Source: Phaeoceros laevis (lineage: Eukaryota > Anthocerotophyta > Anthocerotopsida > Notothyladales). From it: a stretch of DNA of 53,612 nt. The DNA lies in assembly GCA_049999765.1 (NCBI GenBank), contig JBNGIQ010008882.1:1-53612 (forward strand). Reading direction: 5' to 3'. Of the stretch, positions 9,240-19,860 are shown piece after piece. Positions within the stretch are counted from its first letter, which is position 1; every line of letters begins with the position of its first letter. The notes beneath the pieces are model-generated. The model saw only the letters and a program-made list of their open reading frames with translations. It was not told the DNA's origin and did not search any database. Both the position numbers and the translations under genes were made by a program.

Positions 9240-11445
9240 TCACATGTGCGACGTCCCCTGTGACCAAGGAACGTGATATGGGCCTTGGGCTGTGCTTGGA
9301 TCTGTTGAAGCACGCCTGCCTTGGCTTACAAGATCCTGGAGTTCATCTATTACCGCCTGGTAGATGAACCGGTATTGCTCCTGCTTAAAAAAGAACATGG
9401 AAGTTCAGAAGTAGATAAGACGAGGGTCAGTAGTTGCCAACCACAAAAAACTTAGTTAAGCCTGCAGTTGCAAGACGAGATTACTCACCGAGGTCTGCAC
9501 CATGCCTGCTCGACAGTTTCGGAAGTGAGCTAACGAGTTTTGAATGTCAACGGCACTCAGATCCCCAAGCAGAATTCTGTTCACTGTACTGTTGATCAAA
9601 ATGAAAGTGCCAGTTCTTCCAATGCCCGCACTGAGAACATTTCAAAAAATTCAGTGTTTGTTTCTCTGGTACCATCAGCATGCAGAGGCAAGACAACAGT
9701 TTACAAGTCACAGGTGGTACTGACTTGACTCACAAACTGACAACTACATTCGGAAGGAGCACCAACCTACAGTGCACTGCAAATGGTCCAATGTCTTTTG
9801 GCATCTGGTACAATATTCTCACGAGCTCACGGACTGGAACTGTAACCCGGGGGACCCCATGATCCGGCCAGGACAGATATTCTAAGTGCACAACACTTAG
9901 AGGAGGCTCCTGATTCTGAAAGGTACAATCACCCGCTATTTCAACACTTACCGCCAAACACATAGATGCTTCAACAAAAATTTGTAATTAACAAGATGTT
10001 TGTAATGACACAAGCAAGCTCTAGGAAACATGAACGGGGCAACTACCAAGTCATTTTTGCTTACCTCTGTGTCCAGCACTTCATATGTTCGAAGTGTTAT
10101 AGGATTTTGACATTGCTCTACACTCCTGTTGATCACCTGTAGGCGTCCCGATATCAAAGACTCGCCTACGTTGGGAGGGAAGTAAGGAGCTTGCACCTCC
10201 TGCACCCATGGACAGACCGCCACATCCATTAAAATTAGAGGCTTCTTCGCAAATTTGTCCAAATGCATGTCCTCCAACAGTGTTGTGGCTACACACCCTA
10301 CGATCATCTTCAGGCCGTGACAGCATAATTATCGCTGGACTGCGTTGTTGGAACACCATCTCCCAAAACTCCTGGATAGTTGACTTCAGTGGGGCCTGGG
10401 TGGCTATATACCTCGGGAGACCATCCACTGCATCATCCTGGCAAATGGGAATGCCTCAAGACTCATGATAATGCTGGGAGCTTGGTGCAATAACCACAAG
10501 CACTGCAATTGATGAAACCTCAATTGAAACTTTACCACTACGTGAGATGCATTAATGTAATTGGTGCTAGAACGTGAAGAACCGGCTTGTGTCCTCAGGG
10601 TAACTCTTGTGTCATCAACTAGGAAAACTGTGAAGGATAACACTCCTTTCCAAAAACGAAAAGGTTGAGAGGAATATAAAGCAACAAAATGCATGAAACA
10701 CCTATGTAGGAAGGACTGGATACAAGGTAGTACATCCATGTAACGGTTCTTCTTGTCGTTCACACCCTCTTGTGCTACTGAGTACGATTTAGACAAAGCT
10801 TGAAGATCCATCTGTCAGACAAAAAAGAGACATCCGTGTCACACAACTTCAAATGCAGGGCATTTGAAAAAACCCAATCTGCGGAAGACTCCTATGGCAT
10901 GTCATCGACAATTGCCCACCAAATCAGCAGATCTGATACAGTAGCAGCATTTCGCATGCTGCCATCCGATCCCCCAACTTTTGATGAACTGATTGTCGAT
11001 TTTCCTCCAGGTACGGAGTAGGCGCCTATAATGTAATCAATCCCCAAATGTGCATAAATCACAGAGAATTTCTCGATCAACAGCCCAGTGCAGAAAGCTT
11101 AAAGTTGCCCCCAACTGCACGCAGGAACCTGGAAAGCCTAGACTAACTAAAGAGCAGGAAGCCTACAACAAAAGGTACCTGTAATGCCTGGAACTCTGCA
11201 TACAGCCGCTTCCTGCCTGCTGGTTCTTGGGTCTTCTCCACCAACAACTTCAAAGCAGCTTCACAATGAGCTAACTGCTCCTCAGACAAGATAGGCTCCA
11301 GAACACCTTGATCGTTGAATCGTGTTTGCAGAATGAAGCCCCCGTTGACCGCACCAGGATACCGTGGGAAACTGAATCTTTCCGAGGTTGACGGAGGAGG
11401 TGTAACAAACGAGTCATTCATAAGTTCAAGCCGAGGTTCCGCCAT
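9240..11445 (-). CDS. PTP1: Protein tyrosine phosphatase (plant PTP1 type)
   Basis: Eight exons fit in transcription order: 11445-11179, 10811-10724, 10627-10536, 10437-10302, 10189-10065, 9915-9767, 9630-9489, 9380-9240. They sum to 1140 nt, 379 residues. It removes phosphate from phosphotyrosine; in plants PTP1 acts on MAP kinases. Visible blocks: KKNRYMDVLP, NYINASHVV, YIATQAPLKSTIQEFWEM, the WPD loop SWPDHGVP, and the P-loop HCSAGIGRTG split by an intron inside the Ser codon. The catalytic Cys, Arg and WPD Asp are all kept. The C-terminus EQYRFIYQAVIDEL is typical. The exon 4/5 junction is the least certain because several acceptors compete. The first intron (367 bp) is unusually long here. 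The start at 11445 (MAEPRLEL) was chosen over an upstream ATG that lies within the 3' end of the neighbouring gene. Confidence 0.93.
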
Positions 11446-11517
11446 CTCTGACCTAGTCCCTGTTTCCAGCAAGGTCACCGATGAGTGAAAGAGCGAGTAC
11501 ATTGCAAATGCCTTCAC

Positions 11518-12370
11518 CTAGTGGCCATCGGAACATATCCAGCCTTCAGCAAAATCTTGCTCGAAAGGTCTAAATCCCCGGGATTTACGTACAGCGGAAA
11601 GCGCACTGGCCCATGCATCTGCTAACGGCAGATTTTGTGTGGCAGTAGCTTGCTGGCAACTTTCTTCCCCGAAACAACAAATCTGCTACGAGATGGAGCG
11701 AAATCAGAGCTTGAGGTCGTGATCCAGCTGCGAGGCCAGTTGACAACCAGTCTAGCATACCTGTAAAGCCACCAGAACATTTAGAATAGAGCTGTCATCT
11801 GCTGCTTCCGAAGAAATACATCCTACAAAGTATTCTCTGCCACCAGTACACAGGTGTCCTCTGTCTACCATATAAATAGCTTTGCCATCCAGGCAGGCTT
11901 GAACCTGCCACAGACAGCCTTTCAACATCCAACGACTGCGAGTTTCCGGCAGGTCCTGCAAATTAAAGCTCCTACAGCTGCACTACACCTATCGCGCAAA
12001 GATAGCACAAGCACCAGCGCCGCCTACTCCAGTTGCGCGGCACCTGAGTCTGCAAGACGTTTGCGCTTCTTCTGTCGTCAGGCAGGGAGTCCAAGTGGTC
12101 TGACTCGAACCGACAGTTGCATCCCGCATTCGGGTGGACCTTCAGGCGGGCATAACAACAAGAAAAATCTGACGCTCCAACTGGCGCCGGCGATCACTCC
12201 TGCTTGCTGATCAGATGGTGATTGGCAGTCGCAGTCATCCAGCGTCTCTACACATCTGCTGCTGTGCTCCAGAACTGTGACAAAGCATTCAGGTCTCTTT
12301 CAGTAGACGGAAGACAAGGAACCCTAGAAGGCAAGCCATCTCTGGCTGATGAGATTGAAATCCAAGGCAT
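11518..12370 (-). CDS. Unrecognised protein gene immediately upstream of PTP1
   Basis: Two 3' exons are well supported: 11955-11761 (65 codons, ending NVLVALQ) and 11682-11518 (from ICCFGEESC to SDGH, then TAG). Both are in phase across a 78-bp GT/AG intron. Upstream, a third exon ends at 12044 (CNCRFESDHLDSLPDDRR frame). A first exon may be 12370-12254, starting MPWISISSARDG; its phase to the next exon is not resolved. The product has no domain I can name. It contains several Cys residues and a charged middle. The stop codon is only 72 bp from the PTP1 start codon on the same strand. The possible start at 12370 is 180 bp from the divergent ERA start. Confidence 0.45.
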
Positions 12371-12550
12371 TTGACTGGAAGCTTCGCGGCTTTCACGAAC
12401 ATTTTCTCGCGTTGACTGTATGGTCTTACGTATAACCATAGTACCTGACTTCGTGATGGGGGTGATGGAGGCGCAAGCAAAATGTAAATGCAAGGGTTCA
12501 GTCGTGAGATGAGAAAAGGATATCGTGCTTGAAGAGGCTGCCTCCTCACA

Positions 12551-14647
12551 ATGGCTTCACTCGACTGTTTGGTAGGATGCAGATTTTCCTCGGTGATGGA
12601 GGTGGAGAAATCCCCTAGTAGAATGAGCCCAAACGCCAGCATGGTTGATAGTACGCCAGCATTTTCGAAGCTTTTCCATTCGCGGAAGCTGAGTTCCATA
12701 TGGGGAAGGAACCTCCCGCGCGAATGCATACATTCGACAGAAAAAGCCAGGGAGTACCGAGCAGACTGTGTTAGAGCCAGCTCGGAGCAGCCCAAGCGGC
12801 CGCCTCCTATTTTTCTCCTCAACAGCAAGCCCCCTAGGAAGCGTGATGAGATTGTGGAAGAACCTGCAGCGAGCAGGAGTGCCTCCAGAGATGATCAAGC
12901 TGAGGACGTCGGAACTAGCTTTGAGCAAGGAGATTACAAAGACTTGAAAGTGGAGCCCGACCATAAGAGCGGTACGCTGGAGGATCTACGAGTCGCTAGC
13001 TGGTCATATGATTTTTCCTTCACAACTGCAGAAGAATGCAGCCTTGCTGACAATTCTTTGACTGTCCAGGTTACGTCGCTCTAATTGGTAAGCCAAATGT
13101 AGGCAAGAGCACACTCTTAAATCAGCTGATTGGGCAGAAACTCTCCATCGTCACAGATAAACCACAGACAACCCGGCACAGAATCCTTGGTATAGATTCC
13201 GGCCCCAAACATCAGGTCCGTAGGGTTGTGGTTTTGCACTTGAAGCAGGGTGTCATGTGTAAGGTCTCAAATACTGAGTCCAGTCGTATTACTTGATACT
13301 AAGTCAATGTTGTGCAGATGATTTTGTATGACACTCCAGGTGTGCTTGCCAAAAAAACAAAGAAGCTGGATGAGCTCATGATGCAAAATGTGCGGACAGC
13401 CACCCTCAACGCTGACTGTGTACTGATCGTGGTTGATGCTTGCAAATCACCAGAGGAGGTATGCATGTGTCCATCCTTGACAAGCTGCTAGATGTCGCCC
13501 CTTTTGCCGTGCTGGCTCTCAGAACGATTTGCCTAAATAGGTGGCAAGCATGCTGGAGGAGGGTGCTACATCCATCTTGGAGAGAAGACCAACACTTTTG
13601 GTGCTGAACAAGAAGGATCTAATTAAACCTGGGGAGCTAGCAAAGAGAGCGGAGGTGATTCTTGCAGCCTCTATTATGGCTGGCTTGCATTGTCTTCTAA
13701 GACTTATACACTTGTTATTTGTTGGGAAATTCTTCACCTAATTTGGCCGGTGTGTCTGCTGTCAGCAGTGGTACGAGAAGTATAGCAAAGCAGATCAGGT
13801 CATAGCTGCCAGTGCTAAACATGGGCATGGAGTGAATGAAGTTAAGGAATGGCTTGTGAGCAAGCTGCCATTTGGCCCATCTTATTATCCCAAAGTAAGT
13901 GTGAGCATTGTGAGGTGTCGGAACGTTGGCTGCGGCCTTTAGGCTAGATGGCACCAACCAACACAGAGCACGCTGATTGAGTCACTAACACATCCTCTGG
14001 AAGTCAGGATATAGTGAGTGAGCACCCAGAGAAGTTTTTTGTGGGGGAAATTATCCGTGAGAAAATTCTTCTACAATACCAGCAAGAGATTCCATACAGC
14101 TGTCAGGTATTTCCCAGAAGGTAGTGACTCAAATTCTGCAGTCCAGGCTGACAACTTTTATTTTTCTAGAGCTCAATGTGTCATGGGTGTGCCAGGTAAA
14201 CGTGGTGAGGTATGCTGCGAGAAAAGTAGGCAAGGACTTTATCGAGATCGAGATTTTGATTGAGAGGGAGTCTCAGAAAGTCATTTTGCTTGGCAAGGTT
14301 GGCTTCATGTTGGGGTTTAGCACCGTTCTTTGACACCTGAAATTCTGTCAAGTAATGCTAAGTTCGTTTGCCCGGGTTCTCATGCCAGGATGGGAATGCA
14401 ATGAAGTTGCTAGCCACAGCAGCCAGGTTGGACATTGAAGAGTTCCTTCGCAAGGAAGTATACCTTGAGGTGAAGTTCAGGATTCCAGCACCCGAGCCTT
14501 CAAAGACAACCCTGTTTCCTCAGGAGATCCTTTTCCCTAACGTGAGATTTGCAATTCTTGCAGATTCGGGTGGTGGTGAAGAAGGATTGGAGAGAAGACG
14601 AAAAACTTTTGGAATCGTATGGTTACAGCGGGAGGTTTAGGGCTTGA
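12551..14647 (+). CDS. ERA: ERA-like GTPase, organellar
   Basis: Exons: 12551-12971, 13070-13215, 13318-13458, 13541-13654, 13769-13894, 14008-14106, 14196-14297, 14389-14541, 14564-14647, giving 461 residues. ERA GTPases help assemble the small ribosomal subunit by binding 16S-type rRNA. G1 is [10 protein letters not shown]3 DTPG ([10 protein letters not shown]), G4 NKKD, and SASKHG-like SAKHGHG marks G5. A C-terminal KH domain follows ([39 protein letters not shown]). The N-terminal ~140 residues are low-complexity and basic, as in a chloroplast or mitochondrial transit peptide. The normal KH end ([21 protein letters not shown]) is in frame only if 22 nt, gtgagatttgcaattcttgc plus ag, are removed (14542-14563). 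Read through instead, the C-terminus becomes an unrelated [13 protein letters not shown] tail ending at 14640. Confidence 0.92.
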
Positions 14648-15230
14648 TGAGAGTGTTTTGTCAGAACGGCAATAAAATCGTGCCTACCTTCCTTGTCTTG
14701 AGGCGATCATGATGAAGACACCGCTAATCGAGTCCTCGCAAATTCCCGACTGATGCAGTAAACCAGCGTCACCATTAATAATTTCGTGCAGTATGACGGA
14801 GGGCATCGTGTTAAGTCGGTAGAAACGATAGTTTAGTCTAGAGCAGTTACAGGTTTTGTTAGCTTCCGGTTAGGCTATCCATCGGATAGATAAGCGGCAT
14901 TATCTTCATGGCTTCTTTTCGAGGTGATGTTCGAGGTCCCTGGTATTGGAGCTGCCCCTTGAACATCGCCATGTGGAGATGTGCAAGGTTCCTGGTATCA
15001 TAGTCACAAGTTACCTTTGTGCAGAATTGTAATTCTGAATGAGGTGGTGTTCTCCCTAAAACTTATGGAGAGCACCGACGAGGCTTTGTGGCGAGGTGAG
15101 AAGCTTTACGAGCTCCGACGGAGAGGATGGGAGCAACCAGACATGGTTATCTCTGCCTTGTGCAGGGCTAAGCTCCGTCCTCCATGTACCAATTCAGTTT
15201 GACCTTAAGTCAATTCTCTTATGAGAACTT
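14648..15230. other. Intergenic with a copied exon
   Basis: ERA 3' flank. The only recognised item is the 134-bp exon copy at 15041-15174, described separately. The phrase 'ggttcctggtat'/'aggtccctggtat' occurs twice (14934 and 14988), a weak local duplication. Confidence 0.5.
15041..15174 (+). pseudogene. Partial copy of the last exon of the gene at 20.8-21.9 kb
   Basis: These 134 bp match 21753-21886 with only about a dozen differences and no indel. They start at gaggtggtgttctccc and end at gcagggctaagct. The copied reading frame is still open (STDEALWRGEKLYELRRRGW) within an ORF from 14981 to 15202, but no upstream exons of the parent are present. It is therefore read as an exon fragment, not a gene. 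Confidence 0.75.
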
Positions 15231-15302
15231 GGGCATTTGGTCTAGTGGTATGATTCTTGCTTAGGGTGCAAGAGGTCGCGAGTTCGATTCTCGCAATGCC
15301 CC
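15231..15302 (+). tRNA. tRNA-Pro (anticodon AGG)
   Basis: A complete 72-nt cloverleaf. Acceptor stem GGGCATT pairs with AATGCCC, and the discriminator base is C. Anticodon stem CTTGC/GCAAG encloses loop TTAGGGT, giving anticodon AGG at 15263-15265. The T arm GCGAG-TTCGATT-CTCGC is perfect. There is no intron. The sequence closely follows the known plant nuclear tRNA-Pro pattern, including internal A and B boxes (tggtctagtgg; gttcgattc). CCA is not encoded, as expected in a eukaryote. Confidence 0.96.
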
Positions 15303-15373
15303 CGAATCCTATGCGAGAGGGCCAGACTTGTCATTTGTGCTGCTTCTAATAGCTAGGCAAATTTTAGAAACTC

Positions 15374-15482
15374 CAACTTGTTACAACTTGTTACAACTTG
15401 TTACAACTTGTTACAACTTGTTACAANNNNNNNNNNGTTACAACTTGTTACAACTTGTTACAACTTGTTACAACTTGTTACA
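15374..15482. repeat. 10-bp tandem repeat (acttgttaca) with internal gap
   Basis: About five copies of the decamer lie on each side of a 10-N gap at 15427-15436. The true copy number is unknown because the gap lies inside the array. Degenerate single copies recur downstream at about 15660, 15703, 15984 and 16014. Confidence 0.9.
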
Positions 15483-15841
15483 AATGACGAAAAGAACGCT
15501 TTATTTTATGAACTCGAACTTGTAACGATTGATCATCATCTATAGTCCATGCATGGATTGGGATCTCATGAATCGTCCACATGTAACTTTGAGTCCAAGC
15601 TGGGATGCACTACGTGTACGCAGTAAAGTGTGGGTGCAACCAAAAATTTGTTGTGCACTCCAACTTGTTACAACTGAGGAAAGAACGCTTTATTTTATGA
15701 ACTCCAACTTGTTACAAGTGAGGCTCAAGCTAGGAGTGCAATTAAGATTCAAATAGCTTGGGCGTAGCAGACAAGAAAAAGGATAGGGAAAAGGAAAAGG
15801 ATAGACACATTAGGATATGAAGTATAAATGTATACAAATTT

Positions 15842-15862
15842 GTTCGATTCTCGCAATGCCCC
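15842..15862 (+). pseudogene. tRNA-Pro 3' fragment
   Basis: Twenty-one bases identical to the T loop, T stem and acceptor end of the tRNA-Pro gene at 15231. They are followed by the same 3' flank (cgaatccaatgc versus cgaatcctatgc). The 5' two thirds of the tRNA are absent, so it cannot make a tRNA. It marks the left edge of the second duplication copy. Confidence 0.85.
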
Positions 15863-16132
15863 CGAATCCAATGCAAGAGGGCAAGACTTGTCAGTTGTGC
15901 CTCTAGTAGCTAGCACGTCCTAAGGAAAAGGAACAGGCAAACTTTATAAACTCAAAGTGAGGAAAAGAACGCTTTATAAACTCCAACTTGTTACCAAGTG
16001 AGGAAGTGAGGAACCAACTTGTTATAAGTGAGGAAAAGAATGCTAGGACCCACCCATTCTAAAGATTGATCATCATCTACAGTCCATGCATGGATTGGGA
16101 TCTCATGAATAGTCCAGATCTAAACTTAGAGT

Positions 16133-17535
16133 CTAACTAAGCTGGGATGCACTAGGTGTAAGCAGTAAATTATGGGTGCAACCAAAAATTTGTTGTGCTT
16201 GAGGAGGCAGAGAGTGGCGTGTGCAATAGTCATCCTCCATGTGGTAAACAAGCATGTGATAACCATAGATAGGTATCACATAGGTACGGTACCTATCATG
16301 ATCATAGATACGGTTATGGTAGGAGACAATGTCATCACAGTTGGTTATGTGGCACACCACCATGACCACCTTGTTTCCCACAATCCTCGCCCTCATGATA
16401 TCGATCTTCGGAGAAGCATACAGTGGGTAGTACCACCCTAGACGCTCTGAATCCACCACACACTTCCAGTACTCCCTTTTCATCTTCCTGTTGCTTCTCT
16501 TTTTACCCCTTCTCTTTTTACCGCTGTCCTGCGGTGTAGCTAGCATGTGCAGCTTAAAGGACGTTTCGCCAAAAAATTGAAAACGTTCTTCACACACAAA
16601 CACAGTGTCCATGTCAGCCTCCGACAATGTGAAACATTCGCTGAGTCGTGTATCCGGAAGCGGGTTCATGTCGTTCCTCCCCAGCGCCAACACGTCCCGC
16701 CATATGCATCCCAGAGCACGCACCCCCTTTTGCTAAAGCTAGAGCTCTCCACCTGTAGGTCACGAAAGAAGAGCGGAAAATCGGGGGCTTCCCGGCTTCG
16801 GACCCGCCACTCTCTATTCACGGAGGAGTAGGTGTGGAAGTTGCAGTAAGAAATCGTGCGCTCTGGGTCCCCCGGGGCTACTATGGCAAACACTTGGAAT
16901 CTTCCAGAGCTGCTCCCTTCTTTCACCCCAACTTTCCACATGTGATGGGAAAGTGAGCCCTCGATCACCAGCGGAGGCAGCTCCCACCATGTCTGCTTCA
17001 CAAGGTTGCAATTGAGCACCCAGCATCGCAGGTGTTCCGCCCCTTTATCAAAAAAAGACACAACCAACAGGTCGCCATGGGCGGACAGCTTTGCCGAGTA
17101 CGCGTGGAAGCTGGCAGCTGCACAATCCCGAGGTAGCAGCAATCCTGGGAATTCCAGGGTGCGAACCCGCGGCTGAGGATAAGCGATAAGCTGCTGCTCC
17201 CGAGCGGGCATCAGTGATCCTCTTCCGCCTGGAAACCCGAGTAGGCGAAGAGATGTACCGGATCTCCGACCCGAATTTAAAGCCAGCGAGCAAGACTTAT
17301 TCTGGAATTCCCCGGTCGTGATGACGTCCCTCCATCGCTTGCTCACAGTACAGAAACGAGCTTGGCTGGCCGGAGGAAGAAAGAGGAGCACCTGCTCCAA
17401 CAAATCGTGGGGCATGTGCCCCCACAAAGACTCCGCCATCGGCGGCATCGGGCTTGAGTCGATGATCGCATCATCCAACACCAGCACGTCCACACTCGCC
17501 TGAAACAGCGGCCCATGGACATTCGCGTCAGCCAT
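16133..17535 (-). pseudogene. F-box protein gene broken by a frameshift
   Basis: The first frame (17535-16666, 289 residues) starts MADANVHGPLFQ and has an F-box at about residues 35-75 (LWGHMPHDLLEQVLLFLPPASQARFCTVSKRWRDVI). A substrate-binding-like region follows, typical of plant F-box proteins (LLLPRDCAAASFHAYSAKLSAHGDLLVVSFF). Near 16700 the protein shifts: CVLWDAYGGT goes out of frame, while the next frame continues plausibly as VLALGRNDMNPLPDTRLSECFTLSE for about 180 more residues to a stop at 16133. One added base in the ggcgggacgtgttggc stretch would join them into a protein of about 470 residues. The last ~20 codons lie in the 16066-16198 duplication. F-box proteins link targets to SCF ubiquitin ligases. 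A sequencing error is the alternative to a pseudogene. Confidence 0.8.
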
Positions 17536-17579
17536 GGTAGCTACCGCTCTGTCGGTATCGCGTGCTCACTTCAAATGAG

Positions 17580-17845
17580 GCACCTGAGGTGCTGAGTACC
17601 ACTTGCTAGATCTTATATAGCCTGCACTCGTGAGTGCCCATGTATAGACTGCACTCGACCATGAGTGCCCATGTATGGACTGCCCATGGCCATATATAGA
17701 CCTCGAGCTCGTCTATCTATTTCCGGCCGAGACTGTGAATTCAATCTGCACATCTGCACTAGAGCTCGCAAATATAAATAATTCGTCAACATAAGGTTCC
17801 TTAAATATAATTAATTCGTCAACATAAGGTTCCTTAATTATAAGT
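17580..17845 (-). promoter_or_regulatory. Repeat-rich upstream region of the F-box gene
   Basis: Two repeat types are seen. gagtgcccatgtat recurs at about 17632 and 17671 with 'gactgcactcg' and 'gactgcccatgg' between. A 33-bp unit (aattcgtcaacataaggttccttaa) is repeated at 17780 and 17813. TATA-like strings (tatatag at about 17613 and 17693) are present. No start site can be assigned from sequence alone. Confidence 0.5.
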
Positions 17846-19279
17846 TTGGGTCTGTGTCTCATGATGAAGGATCGATCATGATCCGCTGGTCGGACACCTG
17901 CCTCGACCCCTCAGCGGACCGTGCCAACTGCGGTGCCTGCAGGTGAGTTCACACGGACTGCTCCTGGGCGGACGGGGTTCGTTCAGCGGGGTCGGACGAG
18001 GCTTGTTTAGCGGAACCGTATGTAGCAGGAACTGTTGGAGGTAGGCACTTTATCAAGTGTGGGAGGTAGGAACTTTATCAAGTGTGGGAGGTGACACTTC
18101 TAAGGACTGTAAACATCAATCTTGAAGAAGAAGAAGCAGTAGCTTTACTAGTTAAACGTGCGAGCTTGTTGAAGCTTGCCTTAATTATGGCAAAATGTTG
18201 TATAAGCCAAAATCCTACATTGCACGGGCAACGCCAATGGTGTTGCCCGTGCGGATATCCCACTTTGAGCACTCGTGCTGCATCTAGCTCTCTCCCCAGC
18301 TACGTTGTTCGGGCCCGGGACAAAATTTGACAGGGCTGACCAGTGGTTCCAAGCTTCATTGAGCCCGCGTTTGATTTGTGTCGTCGCTATGTCTCTGTTC
18401 TTCCATTCTGCGCGCCCGTTACTGCCAAGGCCCAAGCTTAGAAAGCAGGCAGCTTTGGAAAGAGTGCAGGAATTCAAACAACGCAAAGTGCGCAAGTTCC
18501 TATCAGCTCCAGCACGATTCTACCGGGCGTTGTGAGCTTTACAGGCTGCCCCAGCTCTGCTAAACAGCATAGATTTCGATCAGCCTTAGAATCACAAGCC
18601 GCTGATCATTCAGGAAGTTTGGTGTCGAGGACGGAGTAGAAAGCTGGCCTAGGCTTTACACGAGTTCGCTCGTTCGCTCCTAGGCACTGGATGAGAATGA
18701 GAATACCTTGCACGCATAGGCACCTAAGCTAGCTAGTCTCAATGTTAATGGTGCTAGCTGGCCCAGTTAAATTTCAAGGCACAGGTCTGCTTTCATTCTA
18801 TAAAATTGTATACATGACCATGCTCTTGAAAGACAATTGTGTGCACCTGCTGGTTCACATCCATATGGGTGTCATGGTACTCCAAATGCATATGCCCTCG
18901 TTACGGGGTTGAGCGAAATGTCTGCTGGAATATTCTAGCAGGGCATGCATGAGCTCGGTTAGAATGCCGTTGCACTTTATGACTGGTCACAGGAGCAGCA
19001 CGAAGGCCTCGTTATTTGCTAGCACAACAGTACCAATTCAGTTCCCAAATCACCCCACCTACAACTTCACATGTAGCGTAGCTTCAGCTCCTTTGGATAC
19101 TCACCTTTACAACCATCCTCAAAGCCTGCAAATGGAAGTGCAACAGTTGTCGAAAATGAAATATGGGTTGAGAAGAGATACCACCTGGCAGAGAGCTACA
19201 GAACTTCAGAGCAAATCCTGTCGGCACCACCATCCTTTGGAGAGTGCATCACTAACTCTATTATAGACAATATTACCAC
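17846..19279. other. Intergenic with short repeats and a strong hairpin
   Basis: A near-perfect direct repeat (gaggtaggcactttatcaagtgtggg and gaggtaggaactttatcaag...) lies at about 18038-18092. A small basic ORF at 18389-18535 (48 residues, from MSLFFHSARPLL) has no recognised family and may be chance. The hairpin at 18222-18252 is listed separately. The right part is probably the 3' flank of the minus-strand gene ending at 19280. Confidence 0.45.
18222..18252. other. 14-bp stem hairpin
   Basis: Left arm gcacgggcaacgcc (18222-18235), loop aat, right arm ggtgttgcccgtgc (18239-18252). Thirteen Watson-Crick pairs and one G-T/G-U pair. It is not inside a recognised gene. It could be a structured RNA, a foldback transposon scar or a protein-binding palindrome. 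Confidence 0.7.
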
Positions 19280-19860
19280 CTAAAGCCTGCACGGGTCACT
19301 GGAGATGGTTGTAAAATCGTTGGGCCCATTGTTTTCCGAGACTGATATAGAAAGGTTCTCAAACACTGAGATCCACAGGTCATGCCTTTCGGGAAAAAAA
19401 TTGGTCAAGAAAAATAGTACCCCTTGCAAAGTGACGTCAATTCTGAAAAGCTGGGAGACTTTCTCCAAGAGAGCTGCAAGTAGGGATAATTGTCTCCTCG
19501 TCTTCCCATGCTCCAGAGTGAACTGTACAAGCCCAGTGATATTTGATGACAGTCCACCAGTATGCACTCCAGTCATCACGCCTTTTTGTCGTGCATTGAT
19601 TTTGGGTCAGACACAACGAGTTTGTGATGCCGTTGATATCAGAGATACCCGTATCATTGATCGTAATCCGGTAGGCCATTGTACAAAGTCCATCTGTATA
19701 GCTTGCCCTAAAGTACCCATGATCATCCTGACATCTCCCGCTACTGCATCTGGTCCATGTAGATGCTTTTCAGCAGGTTGTGAGCTTGCCTTCAGCTGCA
19801 CTGGTCTTGCATGGCTGGACGTTGGATTTACATACCATGTCAACGTCAACTGCCTGAGAG
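19280..19860 (-). pseudogene. Unidentified protein-coding remnant with in-frame stop
   Basis: One minus-strand frame gives about 190 residues of protein-like sequence: KHLHGPDAVAGDVRMIMGTL, QAIQMDFVQWPTGLR, then a TGA, then GVMTGVHTGGLSSNITGLVQ, LEHGKTRRQLSLLAALLEKV and FERHD-like FFPERHDLWISVFENL, up to TAG at 19280. The stop could be spliced out only by an implausibly small intron, so I read it as a decayed copy or an unresolved gene model. I cannot name the family. Confidence 0.35.

Larger units (their letters stand above)
15282..16198. repeat. Tandem segmental duplication spanning tRNA-Pro 3' part to F-box 3' end
   Basis: Two blocks recur in the same order. Block 1 is 15282-15353 and again from 15842, starting inside the tRNA T arm (gttcgattctcgcaatgccc). 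Block 2 is 15527-15656 and again 16066-16198 (gattgatcatcatct ... aaaaatttgttgtgc). Offsets are 560 and about 540 bp, so one unit of roughly 550 bp was duplicated. Between the blocks, short motifs such as gaaaagaacgctttat and caacttgttacaa are scattered in both copies. Confidence 0.8.

Noticed and set aside
14368-14640. ERA C-terminus read straight through ([13 protein letters not shown]...)
   Set aside because: The alternative frame after removing 22 nt restores the conserved KH-domain end, so read-through is less likely to be the ancestral protein. It remains possible as the present-day product.
15374-15482. Possible CRISPR-like or telomeric array
   Set aside because: Pure 10-bp head-to-tail repeats with no spacers in a plant genome; a simple minisatellite.
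16239-16330. Palindromic ataggtac-g-gtacctat run in the F-box 3' part
   Set aside because: Only 8-bp arms in a low-complexity ATAGGTA-type stretch; not distinguishable from repeat slippage.
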